Below, piece after piece: positions 1 through 5,880 of a stretch of 11,755 bases of DNA. Under the pieces are notes generated by a model that was not told where the DNA came from, ran no database searches, and saw nothing but the letters and a program-made list of their open reading frames with translations. A program made the position numbers and the translations under genes. Numbering within the stretch: the stretch's first letter is position 1; each line of letters starts with the position of its first letter. The DNA comes from an uncultured Bacillota bacterium (GTDB lineage Bacteria; Bacillota; Clostridia; Oscillospirales; Oscillospiraceae): the NCBI GenBank assembly GCA_937890735.1, contig CALACZ010000050.1, positions 1 to 11,755 on the forward strand, read 5' to 3'.

Positions 1-36
1 CCAAACCACGCGCTCTACCATCTGAGCTACACCCGG
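1..36 (-). tRNA. tRNA-Pro(UGG), 3' part outside the window
   Basis: Read on the minus strand from 36 down to 1 this is the first 36 nt of a tRNA. It has acceptor strand CCGGGTG, U8-A9, D-stem GCTC/GAGC with loop AGATGGTA, anticodon-stem strand CGTGG, and TT followed by TGG, which falls at tRNA positions 34-36. The anticodon would therefore be UGG (proline). The window edge cuts exactly after the anticodon, so the T-arm and 3' acceptor strand cannot be checked. It could in principle be a 5'-half remnant like the copy at 186-228. Confidence 0.8.
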
Positions 37-185
37 TTATGAAATTGGAAGGTCTTGCTGTCTGTAGTCAACCATGTGGTCAAAGGGAGATTTTCGGGCA
101 GTTCCGGAAATTGCGGAAAAGCCGCAAATGCCCGTGTGTCAAGGGGTTCGGGCGTGTTGGCTCCGGCAGGTCGGATGAACGCTGC

Positions 186-228
186 CGCGCTCCCAAACCA
201 CGCGCTCTGCCAGCTGAGCTACACCCGG
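186..228 (-). pseudogene. tRNA-Pro(UGG)-like remnant with decayed 3' half
   Basis: Minus-strand copy of the tRNA 5' half at 1-36. It matches at 34 of 36 positions, the two differences lying in the D-loop (AGCTGGCA here). The anticodon loop is TTTGGGA. The following five bases, GCGCG, pair with CGTGG except for a G-G clash at 31-39. Beyond this no normal T-arm, acceptor strand CACCCGG or CCA appears. There is only a GGCAG/CTGCC hairpin (186-182 with 169-165) around a GTTCATCC-containing loop, plus an imperfect acceptor-like CACGCCCG at 156-149. It sits right behind a strong promoter, so it is probably transcribed. A diverged functional tRNA is unlikely but cannot be fully excluded. Confidence 0.6.
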
Positions 229-237
229 ATTATTTGT

Positions 238-266
238 ATTATAGCAAATGCGGCGGCGGATTGCAA
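238..266 (-). promoter_or_regulatory. Sigma-A promoter for the tRNA-Pro region
   Basis: Minus strand: -35 TTGCAA (266-261), 17-bp spacer, -10 TATAAT (243-238). The predicted start is only a few bases before the tRNA-like remnant beginning at 228. It probably drives that remnant and the tRNA-Pro at the window edge together. The rest of 37-343 holds no gene. It contains this promoter, the remnant, a 6-bp hairpin TTGCGG/CCGCAA (111-127) and the trmB promoter. Confidence 0.75.
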
Positions 267-281
267 GGCGTGAATTGCGGC

Positions 282-310
282 TTTACGCGGCGGAGGTTTT
301 TTGTTATAAT
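282..310 (+). promoter_or_regulatory. Sigma-A promoter for trmB
   Basis: Plus strand: -35 TTTACG (282-287), 17-bp spacer, perfect -10 TATAAT (305-310), about 34 bp before the trmB start. It is divergent from the tRNA-Pro promoter at 238-266. Confidence 0.7.
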
Positions 311-343
311 GAGTGTGAAGTTTGGAAAGGCGGAGCACTTTGC

Positions 344-1033
344 ATGAGAATGAGAAGAAGAAACAACCTTGCGCCGCGGATGCAGGCTTGTCAGAGCGTC
401 TGGATCCAGGACCCGGAGGCGATGCGCGGCGATTGGCGGCGGCTGATGCCGGACTGCCGCGAGCTGCGGGTCGAGGTCGGCTGCGGCAAGGGCAAATTCA
501 CCGTGGAGACGGCGGCGGCTGAGCCGGATGTGCTGCTCATTGCGATCGAGCGCGTGCCGGATGCGCTGGTGCTGGCGATGGAGGCGGCGATCCGCATGGG
601 GCTGAAAAACGTCTACTTCGTGTCGCTGGACGCGGCAAATCTGGAGGCGTTTTTTGCCGAGAGCGAGATCGACCTGCTCTACATCAACTTCTGCGACCCG
701 TGGCCGCGCAGCAAAAACGCCAAGCGGCGGCTGACGTACCACACGTTTCTGGAAAAGTACAAATACGTCCTCAAGCTCGGCGGGGAGATCCATTTCAAGA
801 CCGACAATGCCAAGCTCTTTGAGTGGTCGCTGGAGGAGATGCAGAGCTGCTATCTGGAGCTGCGCAACTGCACGCTCGACCTGCACGCGAACGGCCCGGT
901 CGGCATCATGACGGGCTACGAGGAGAAATTCCACGAGCTTGGCACGCCTATCAACCGCGTGGAGGCGGTGGTTGTGACGAAGCAGAAGCGCCCGCCGGAG
1001 GAGAAAAAACCGGCAGGGGAGGAGCAGGCATGA
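344..1033 (+). CDS. trmB: tRNA (guanine-N7-)-methyltransferase TrmB
   Basis: TrmB transfers a methyl group from S-adenosylmethionine to N7 of G46 in the variable loop of tRNAs. It is a cytosolic Rossmann-fold enzyme. The 229-residue product shows SAM motif I EVGCGKGKF (44-52), the family signature NFCDPWPRSKNAKRRL (115-130, with Cys where Pro is usual) and the C-terminal block GYEEKFHELGTPI (191-203), which corresponds to the substrate-binding T-x-YE region. Length is typical. I chose ATG 344 because GGAG at 332-335 lies 8 bp upstream and a TATAAT promoter ends at 310; the frame is open further upstream but runs through that promoter. The acidic/lysine tail (216-229) is unconserved. Its stop overlaps the start of the next gene (ATGA), suggesting translational coupling. 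Confidence 0.95.
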   Translation: MRMRRRNNLAPRMQACQSVWIQDPEAMRGDWRRLMPDCRELRVEVGCGKGKFTVETAAAEPDVLLIAIERVPDALVLAMEAAIRMGLKNVYFVSLDAANLEAFFAESEIDLLYINFCDPWPRSKNAKRRLTYHTFLEKYKYVLKLGGEIHFKTDNAKLFEWSLEEMQSCYLELRNCTLDLHANGPVGIMTGYEEKFHELGTPINRVEAVVVTKQKRPPEEKKPAGEEQA

Positions 1034-1188
1034 CGGCGCTGAGCGTAGGCATTATCGGCGGAGCAGACGGTCCGACACAGGTGTTTGTGACGAACAATGC
1101 GGGTTCCCACACGGCAATCTGGCTGCTGGCGGCAGTGCTGCTCGCGGCAGGCGCGGTGATTTTGCTGCTGTGCAGGCACAAAAAGTAA
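1030..1188 (+). CDS. 52-residue membrane microprotein with a GADGPT motif (decarboxylase beta-subunit-like)
   Basis: The start codon overlaps the trmB stop (ATGA), so it is probably translated by reinitiation; no separate promoter is seen. Residues 7-20 (GIIGGADGPTQVFV) closely resemble the conserved loop of the beta subunit of Na+-translocating decarboxylases (OadB/GcdB/MmdB). In that family the Asp of the G-A-D-G-P-T segment is needed for Na+ transport. Residues 29-48 form one hydrophobic helix rich in Leu/Ala, followed by a basic tail CRHKK that suggests a cytoplasmic C terminus. The full beta subunit has several hundred residues, and nothing else of it is present. Automated pipelines would probably name this a decarboxylase subunit, but it cannot be a complete pump. 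Function unknown. A terminator follows immediately. Confidence 0.7.
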   Translation: MTALSVGIIGGADGPTQVFVTNNAGSHTAIWLLAAVLLAAGAVILLLCRHKK

Positions 1189-1227
1189 AAAATCGGGCGT
1201 CTCGCAAAACGCGGGACGCCCGATTTT
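1189..1227. terminator. Bidirectional terminator between the trmB unit and traX-like gene
   Basis: A 13-bp perfect stem (1189-1201 with 1215-1227, GGGCGTC/GACGCCC core flanked by AAAATC/GATTTT) separates convergent genes. The stem itself ends in TTTT on the plus side, and the minus side runs into T-rich sequence. It works in both directions on paper. Confidence 0.85.
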
Positions 1228-1979
1228 CATGCGTGCAGCAGCAGCCCGATGAGGAGCAGGTGCGCGGGATAGTAGATGTAAAACAGCCACTTCATCACGC
1301 GATTGACTGTCGGATTTTTGCCGCGCTGTCCGTTATACAGCCGCAGGATGGGGATGGCGAGCACCACGCCGAGCTGGACCACGCCGTAGAGCCAGTCCAT
1401 GGCGAAGAGGTACACGGCAGAGTAGAGCGCGACGTAAAACACGAGCCAGAGCGCCTGCCGTTTCAGGTCGCCGCGGTTCGTGCCGAACGCCAGCACGCAC
1501 AGCGCGGCGATGCAGCTCCAATCGCTGGGGAAGCTGACGGCGCAGATGAGCAGAATGAGTACGGGTTTCCAGAGCCCCGTCACGCGCTCACTGTGCGCCA
1601 CGCGCAGCATGACCAGCCCCCACGCCAGCGACCACATCACGCTCGTCTGGTTCAGAACGCTCCCGGTCAGAAACGGGACGAACGAGAGCCAGCCCGCAAA
1701 GTCCGCGGACGAGTAGAGATAGCAGAAATGCGAGATGACGGCGAACAGGAACATCCGCGCCGTGTATTTGCGGATATTTTTCGTATAGTGGAAGCCCTCG
1801 GCAACAAAATAGCACATGATGGGGCAGGTGATGCGCCCGATCAGGTGCATCAGCAGCGGCAGAAGCTGCCGCGGATAGCCCGGAAAGACCGCCCACGCGA
1901 TGTGGTCGATCGTCATGGCGGCGATGGCAAGGAGTTTGATGGCGTTGGAGGTGAGACCGGGGTTTCGGATGCTCGGCAT
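1227..1979 (-). CDS. TraX-family integral membrane protein (putative acyltransferase)
   Basis: The 250-residue protein has about seven or eight hydrophobic helices. It shows the TraX-family landmarks: KLLAIAAMTIDHIA (15-28), GRITCPIMCYFVAEGFHYTK (48-67), LYNGQRG (214-220) and a C-terminal FYIYYPAHL (233-241). The family is named for F-plasmid TraX, which N-acetylates pilin. Chromosomal Firmicute members are common and have no proven substrate, and nothing conjugative lies nearby, so a role in transfer should not be inferred from the name. ATG 1979 is chosen because AGGAGG (about 1988-1993) sits 7-8 bp upstream and the family N-terminal motif begins within 15 residues; the frame stays open for another 180 codons over the divergent GNAT gene, which is a shadow. 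No convincing minus-strand promoter was found. Confidence 0.85.
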   Translation of the reverse strand: MPSIRNPGLTSNAIKLLAIAAMTIDHIAWAVFPGYPRQLLPLLMHLIGRITCPIMCYFVAEGFHYTKNIRKYTARMFLFAVISHFCYLYSSADFAGWLSFVPFLTGSVLNQTSVMWSLAWGLVMLRVAHSERVTGLWKPVLILLICAVSFPSDWSCIAALCVLAFGTNRGDLKRQALWLVFYVALYSAVYLFAMDWLYGVVQLGVVLAIPILRLYNGQRGKNPTVNRVMKWLFYIYYPAHLLLIGLLLHA

Positions 1980-2006
1980 AGGAGAGACCTCCTGAGTGGG
2001 TTTTGG

Positions 2007-2035
2007 TTGACAGGCGCGGCGCACGGACGTATACT
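2007..2035 (+). promoter_or_regulatory. Sigma-A promoter for the GNAT gene
   Basis: TTGACA (2007-2012), 17-bp spacer, TATACT (2030-2035). This is close to consensus. The predicted start is near 2042, about 25 bp before the GNAT start codon. Confidence 0.8.
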
Positions 2036-2066
2036 GACAGCATTCGAGCAAAACGGAGGCTGCGGC

Positions 2067-2558
2067 ATGGAAGCAGAAATTCATATCCGCCCGATCACGG
2101 CGGCGGACAATGCACAGATGGCTGCGCTCGTGCAGTCGAATCTCAGGGCGCACGGGCTGGACATCCCCGGCACGGCGTATTTTGACCCGGAGCTGGCGCA
2201 CCTGAGCCGCTTTTACGGCGAGCGACCCGACCGGCGGCGGTATTTCGTCGCGGTGGACGATGCCGGGACGGTGCTCGGCGGCGCGGGACTGGCAGAGTTT
2301 GACGGGCTTGCCGACTGCGCGGAGATGCAGAAGCTCTACCTTGCGGACAGCGCGAAGGGCAGGGGACTCGGCACGCGTTTCGTGCGGCTTATTGAGGACA
2401 GCGCGCGGGCGCTGGGCTATCGGTTTTTGTATCTGGAAACGCATACGGATCTTACCGCGGCGTGCCGGATGTACGAAAAACTGGGCTTTACGGTGATCGA
2501 GCGCCCGGCGGGCGTGCAGCACGGCACGATGAACCGCTTCTACATAAAAGAGCTGTAA
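2067..2558 (+). CDS. GNAT-family N-acetyltransferase
   Basis: The 163-residue cytosolic protein is predicted to move an acetyl group from acetyl-CoA to an amine of unknown substrate. The N-terminal strand HIRPITAADNAQM (6-18) is typical. The acetyl-CoA pyrophosphate loop is SAKGRGLGTRFV (95-106), matching R/Q-x-x-G-x-G/A. LYLETHTDLTAACRMYEKLG (121-140) is the usual motif B region with the Tyr that often acts as general acid, followed by F141. Such stand-alone proteins act on small molecules, antibiotics, polyamines or ribosomal proteins, and the sequence does not choose among them. ATG 2067 has GGAGG at 2055-2059, 7 bp upstream, and a strong promoter at 2007-2035. It is a single-gene unit, divergent from the TraX-like gene and closed by a hairpin at 2562-2585. 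Confidence 0.88.
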   Translation: MEAEIHIRPITAADNAQMAALVQSNLRAHGLDIPGTAYFDPELAHLSRFYGERPDRRRYFVAVDDAGTVLGGAGLAEFDGLADCAEMQKLYLADSAKGRGLGTRFVRLIEDSARALGYRFLYLETHTDLTAACRMYEKLGFTVIERPAGVQHGTMNRFYIKEL

Positions 2559-2561
2559 AAG

Positions 2562-2585
2562 CGGCGCGTCCGGGAGGACGCGCCG
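2562..2585. terminator. Bidirectional terminator between GNAT and LRR genes
   Basis: A 10-bp GC-rich stem CGGCGCGTCC/GGACGCGCCG with loop GGGA. On plus it is followed by TATTTGTTA, and on minus by CTTTTAC. It lies between convergent stops at 2558 and 2592. Confidence 0.8.
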
Positions 2586-2591
2586 TATTTG

Positions 2592-4268
2592 TTATGCTGC
2601 TGCTTCGTACTTGGGGTTGTAGTTGACGATGATGCCGATGTCCTGCAGCGGCTCGACCTCTTCGACGTTGATGGGGTTATCGAACACGTCGATCTCGACC
2701 AGGCAGTAGCAGTCCTTGAGACAGGCGATGCTCGTGATCTTGTTGTAGTCGGCGCGGACGTAGTTGAGGTACATCAGCCCCGCCAGACCCTGCACGCTCT
2801 CGATCTCGTTGTAGTTGACGTTAAACTGCACGAGCTTGGAAACTTCAGCGTCAAACGCCGGCACAGCGGTGATCTTGTTGTGATCCGCCTTGAACGTCGT
2901 CAGCTCCGGCAGGGAGGGGAGGACGGAAATGTCAGCAATCTCGTTGCTGCTGACGTCGAGGACGCGCAGCGCCGTACACGCTTCCAGCGCGGACAGATCG
3001 TCGATCTCGTTATCCGACGCGTACAGCTCCTGCAGGCTGGTGTTTCCGGCAAGGCTGGTGAGCTTGGAGATGCCGCAGCTTTCGGCATACAGCGTTTCGA
3101 GCTTCAGGCAGTTATTGAGATAGGTGATGGTGCGCACGGGGTTGTTCGTCAGGTGCAGCTCGCGCAGGTTCTCCATGCTGGAAAGCGCCGTGATGTCGGA
3201 GACGGTGTTGTCGCTGATGTTGAGATATTCCAGCTTCGTCAGCCCGACGAGGGCGTTGATGCTCTGCACGGCGCAGCCGGAGATGTTGAGGGACGTGAGA
3301 TCGGGCAGCGCGCCGATCAGCTCCAGCGTATCGCTCGGCAGCGTACAGCCGGAGACGTCGAGCGTAGTGAGTGTGGAGAGCTGACCGATGACGCTCAGAT
3401 CCAGACCGTTCAGGTCGTGCATCGTGAGCGACTTCAGCCCCGCGAAGCGCGGCAGATCCTCCAGCGTGGTGATGCCCTCGGGCAGCTCCAGCGCTTCGAT
3501 CGTCCACAGCTCGTCGGTCATGAGCTGCTCATCGGCGTTCTTGCCGAGCAGCTCACGCACAGATGCCTCCAGCACCGGGTCTGCCAGCTTGACGGGCTCG
3601 ACAACGTTGCCGATGGTGTAGCCCGCGTAAACGACGGGGCTGACCAGCCCGTTATCGCCCACGCACAGCGCGGTCACGGTCGTTTCGCCGCCGGAGATGG
3701 CAACGGGCTGCGTGTAGAGGTCCTTTTCCAGGGACGGGAACGTGCCGTCGGTGGTGAGGTAGACGCTGCTGCCGGCGGATGCCGCCGTGACATCGATGTA
3801 CTCGCTGTAGTAGCCGCTCTCCGGCGAAATGACCGGCGCGGACGGGCGCAGGTATTCAATCTCCTCGCGGACAGACGCGCTGGTGATGCGGCTGAGCATC
3901 TGCTCGGCGTCGAGCAGCTTATCCTGCGCGACATATGCGCGCGAGAGCGCAATGTACAGCGCGGACGAATCCGGGTTTTCGGTGATGGCGCTGACGAGCG
4001 TATATTCTGCCTTGGTGTAGTTGCCGGCGCTTACATAGGTATCGGCAAGGATGATGGGGATGCGCTCATTATCCGGCGCAAATTTCTGCGCCGCCTTGTA
4101 GCAGGAGATGGCGCGCTCATAGCGCCCGGCGGCGGCAAAACGATCGCCCCAGTAGCCAAAGACGGTGGCGGTCACATCCCGGCGGAAGGACAAAAAGAAC
4201 CAGCCCGCGCCGATCAGCAGCACCGCGATCAGCACCAGCGGAAGAACGATCTTGACAGTACGTTTCAT
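2592..4268 (-). CDS. Membrane-anchored TPR / chitobiase-C-like / leucine-rich repeat surface protein
   Basis: The 558-residue protein starts with a basic N terminus and one hydrophobic segment (6-27), so it is probably an N-terminally anchored protein facing outward. Residues about 34-127 form two or three TPR-like helical repeats (for example AAAGRYERAISCYKAAQKFA). Residues about 144-219 resemble the chitobiase C-terminal/Fn3-associated domain (ISPESGYYSEYIDVTA, LTTDGTFPS). Residues about 255-550 hold roughly a dozen leucine-rich repeats of about 22 residues of the internalin/SDS22 type (for example L-x-x-L-N-I-S-D-N). No LPXTG motif or catalytic residues are visible; a binding or scaffold role is inferred. 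ATG 4268 is preferred because CGGAG (4276-4280) lies 7 bp upstream; a TTG codon six codons earlier (4284-4286) would overlap this site. It has a perfect-consensus promoter. Confidence 0.88.
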   Translation of the reverse strand: MKRTVKIVLPLVLIAVLLIGAGWFFLSFRRDVTATVFGYWGDRFAAAGRYERAISCYKAAQKFAPDNERIPIILADTYVSAGNYTKAEYTLVSAITENPDSSALYIALSRAYVAQDKLLDAEQMLSRITSASVREEIEYLRPSAPVISPESGYYSEYIDVTAASAGSSVYLTTDGTFPSLEKDLYTQPVAISGGETTVTALCVGDNGLVSPVVYAGYTIGNVVEPVKLADPVLEASVRELLGKNADEQLMTDELWTIEALELPEGITTLEDLPRFAGLKSLTMHDLNGLDLSVIGQLSTLTTLDVSGCTLPSDTLELIGALPDLTSLNISGCAVQSINALVGLTKLEYLNISDNTVSDITALSSMENLRELHLTNNPVRTITYLNNCLKLETLYAESCGISKLTSLAGNTSLQELYASDNEIDDLSALEACTALRVLDVSSNEIADISVLPSLPELTTFKADHNKITAVPAFDAEVSKLVQFNVNYNEIESVQGLAGLMYLNYVRADYNKITSIACLKDCYCLVEIDVFDNPINVEEVEPLQDIGIIVNYNPKYEAAA

Positions 4269-4301
4269 GCAGAAGCTCCGTTTCAAGTGAAATACACAAT
4301 T

Positions 4302-4330
4302 ATTATACGACTTTGCGAAAAATGTGTCAA
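4302..4330 (-). promoter_or_regulatory. Perfect-consensus sigma-A promoter for the LRR protein gene
   Basis: Minus strand: TTGACA (4330-4325), exactly 17 bp, TATAAT (4307-4302). The start would be near 4295, about 27 bp upstream of ATG 4268. All twelve hexamer bases match consensus. Confidence 0.9.
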
Positions 4331-4353
4331 GTTATGTATACCCTTAGCACGGC

Positions 4354-4380
4354 ATATTCGCGCGCGGCAGCGCATAGGCT
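4354..4380 (+). promoter_or_regulatory. Possible sigma-E (mother-cell) promoter for spoIID
   Basis: ATATT (4354-4358), 14-bp spacer, CATAGGCT (4373-4380). The sigma-E pattern is roughly ATATT, 13-15 bp, CATACAnT, and five of the eight -10 bases match (CATA and the final T). spoIID belongs to the sigma-E regulon in Bacillus, which fits. No sigma-A promoter is visible on this strand here. Confidence 0.4.
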
Positions 4381-4413
4381 TGCCATATCAAAGGCACAAA
4401 GGAGGGACGGGCT

Positions 4414-5412
4414 TTGAAAACTGTTGTGATCTGCGCAGCGCTCGGCGCGCTCGCGCTGGCGCTGTTTCCGCCCGCGATGGCGCGGCAGGAGACGGCGCGT
4501 GAAGAAACGCCGCGCGTGCTGGTGATCGAGGAGACCATCCCGGCGGCAGCTCCGCAGGAAGCGGACGAGCCGTCGGACGAACGCACCGTGACGCTGCTGA
4601 CACAGGACGGTACGCGGGAGCTGGAATTGGACGAATATTTGACGGCGGTGGTGCTGTGTGAGATGCCGCCGGAGTTTGAGCCGGAGGCGCTGCGCGCGCA
4701 GGCGGTGGCGGCGCGGACGTTTGCCTGCCGCCAGATGCGCGGCGGCAAGCACGAGGGCGGTGCGGTGTGCGCAGACAGCGCGTGCTGTCAGGCGTGGCGC
4801 AGTGAGGAGGAACTGCGCGAGCGCTTTGGCGCGGATTTTGAGGCGGACTGGCAAAAGGCGGCAGATGCGGTAACGACGACGCACGATGAGGTACTGACGT
4901 ATGACGGGCAGCTCATCGACGCGACGTTTTTTTCCTGCTCCGGCGGCAGGACGGAGGCGGCGGTCGCGGTGTGGGGCAGCGACGTGCCGTATTTGCAGTC
5001 GGTGGAGAGCTACGGCGAGCAGGCGGCGCTGCGCTATGCCTCAGAAGCGGCGTTTACGGCGGAGGAGTTCCGCGAGAAAATTCTGGACAGTGCGCCGGAC
5101 GCGGATTTAACGAGCGACCCGGAGAATTGGCTCGGCGCGGTCAGCTACACGGACGGCGGCGGGGTGGACGAAATCGAGATTGGCGGCGCGGCGCTCACAG
5201 GCGTGCAGATGCGCAGCACATTTGGACTAAATTCCACACAGTTCACGCTGGAATTTGCGGACGGCGCGTTTCATTTTTCCGTGCTCGGCTACGGACACCG
5301 CGTGGGCATGAGCCAGTACGGCGCGAATTACATGGCGCAGCAGGGCTACTCGTACCGCGTCATCCTGCCGTATTATTACCGCGGTGCGAAAATTACGGCG
5401 CTTGGGGATTGA
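4414..5412 (+). CDS. spoIID: Stage II sporulation protein D (SpoIID), peptidoglycan lytic transglycosylase
   Basis: SpoIID cleaves glycan strands denuded of stem peptides during forespore engulfment, working with SpoIIM and SpoIIP in the mother-cell membrane. The 332-residue product has an N-terminal hydrophobic signal anchor (3-22), then a variable linker. The catalytic block is DEYLTAVVLCEMPPEFEPEA (73-92), with Glu83 in the position of the essential Glu, followed by LRAQAVAARTF (93-103). FFSCSGGRTE, the substrate-binding Ser/Thr region, and the C-terminal GYGHRVGMSQYGAN are typical. A His/Cys cluster (H113, C119, C124, C125) corresponds to the zinc-site region. The start is TTG 4414, supported by GGAGGG at 4401-4406, 7 bp upstream; no ATG fits. 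It is divergent from the LRR gene; the promoter of the next gene overlaps its stop codon. Confidence 0.93.
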   Translation: MKTVVICAALGALALALFPPAMARQETAREETPRVLVIEETIPAAAPQEADEPSDERTVTLLTQDGTRELELDEYLTAVVLCEMPPEFEPEALRAQAVAARTFACRQMRGGKHEGGAVCADSACCQAWRSEEELRERFGADFEADWQKAADAVTTTHDEVLTYDGQLIDATFFSCSGGRTEAAVAVWGSDVPYLQSVESYGEQAALRYASEAAFTAEEFREKILDSAPDADLTSDPENWLGAVSYTDGGGVDEIEIGGAALTGVQMRSTFGLNSTQFTLEFADGAFHFSVLGYGHRVGMSQYGANYMAQQGYSYRVILPYYYRGAKITALGD

Positions 5413-5437
5413 CGAACCGGGAAATTTTCGGTATGAT
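5409..5437 (+). promoter_or_regulatory. Sigma-A promoter for the DUF4190-like gene
   Basis: TTGACG (5409-5414), 17 bp, TATGAT (5432-5437). The -35 overlaps the spoIID stop codon. The predicted start is near 5444. The leader then opens with a 5-bp hairpin GGGGA/TCCCC (5445-5458), well clear of the ribosome binding site at 5473-5478. Confidence 0.75.
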
Positions 5438-5487
5438 ACGAACAGGGGAAAGATCCCCAATAGAGATATAGAGAGGAGCGTATCATT

Positions 5488-5820
5488 ATGGATGAGTATA
5501 CTCAGAATACCCCTGTGCAGGACGACGGCAACCAGCCCGGCCGCGGCGCAGCGATCGCCAGCCTCGTGCTCGGCATCATTGCCGTGGTGCTGTGGTTCTT
5601 CGGCTATTCCGCGCTCGTGTCGGTCGTGCTGGGCATCATCGGTCTGGTCTGCGCGGGCAATGCCAAAAAGGCGGGCTTCGTCGGCGGTCTGCGCACGGCG
5701 GGCTTCGTGCTGTCGCTGATCGGTCTGATCGGCGGTGCGATCGCGTTCGTCGCGTGCGTGGCGTGCGTGGGCGCGCTCGGCGCAGCCGGTGCATTTGACG
5801 CCATCAACTCCGCATACTAA
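5488..5820 (+). CDS. Small DUF4190-like membrane protein
   Basis: The 110-residue protein has a short polar N terminus rich in Asp/Gln/Asn (1-18), then AAIASLVLGIIAVVLWFFGY (21-40), a second hydrophobic stretch (41-57), a basic turn GNAKKAG, and a long Gly/Ala-rich hydrophobic segment (67-101). The repeated pattern A-x-x-S-L-V-L-G-I-I / V-V-L-G-I-I-G-L is the hallmark of DUF4190-type proteins, which have no established function. The start is ATG 5488 with GAGGAG at 5473-5478, 9 bp upstream, and the gene has its own promoter. Its stop is followed in the same reading frame, without another stop, by the Lgt-family gene 60 bp further on. Confidence 0.85.
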   Translation: MDEYTQNTPVQDDGNQPGRGAAIASLVLGIIAVVLWFFGYSALVSVVLGIIGLVCAGNAKKAGFVGGLRTAGFVLSLIGLIGGAIAFVACVACVGALGAAGAFDAINSAY

Positions 5821-5843
5821 GAAGAGAGCAAACCCACAATAAA

Positions 5844-5875
5844 AACACGCTGTGTCATACCTGGCACAGCGTGTT
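5844..5875. terminator. Hairpin between the DUF4190-like and Lgt-family genes
   Basis: An 11-bp perfect stem AACACGCTGTG/CACAGCGTGTT with a 10-nt loop. On plus it is preceded by AATAAA and followed by GCCTTATG with no real U-run, so it would terminate weakly and ends 5 bp before the Lgt-family start. On minus it is followed by TTTTATTG. It may act as an attenuator or as a structure affecting translation start rather than a plain terminator. Confidence 0.55.
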
Positions 5876-5880
5876 GCCTT

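Noticed and set aside
38..228. Group I intron interrupting a tRNA-Pro at the anticodon loop
   Set aside because: The 3' exon does not appear downstream. The next match is another 5' half only about 150 bp away, too short for a group I intron and the wrong half.
239..934. 231-codon open frame on minus
   Set aside because: Antisense to trmB; H/R/Q-rich and without motifs. It would also run into the tRNA promoter.
1227..1979. Conjugative element indicated by the TraX name
   Set aside because: No relaxase, type IV secretion, integrase or att-like repeats occur in the window. Chromosomal TraX-family proteins are common in Firmicutes.
1170..2066. Long open frame on plus leading into the GNAT gene (about 300 extra codons)
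   Set aside because: It is antisense to the TraX-like gene, which has clear family motifs and its own ribosome binding site. The GNAT promoter and ribosome binding site lie at 2007-2059. The high GC content makes long antisense frames common here.
4269..4286. TTG start adding six residues to the LRR protein
   Set aside because: The only good ribosome binding site (4276-4280) lies inside that extension and is correctly spaced for ATG 4268.
2589..4502. 637-codon open frame on plus
   Set aside because: It is antisense to the LRR protein and its product is low-complexity D/V/R/Q-rich sequence without domains. The LRR frame on minus has recognisable repeats, a promoter and a start site.
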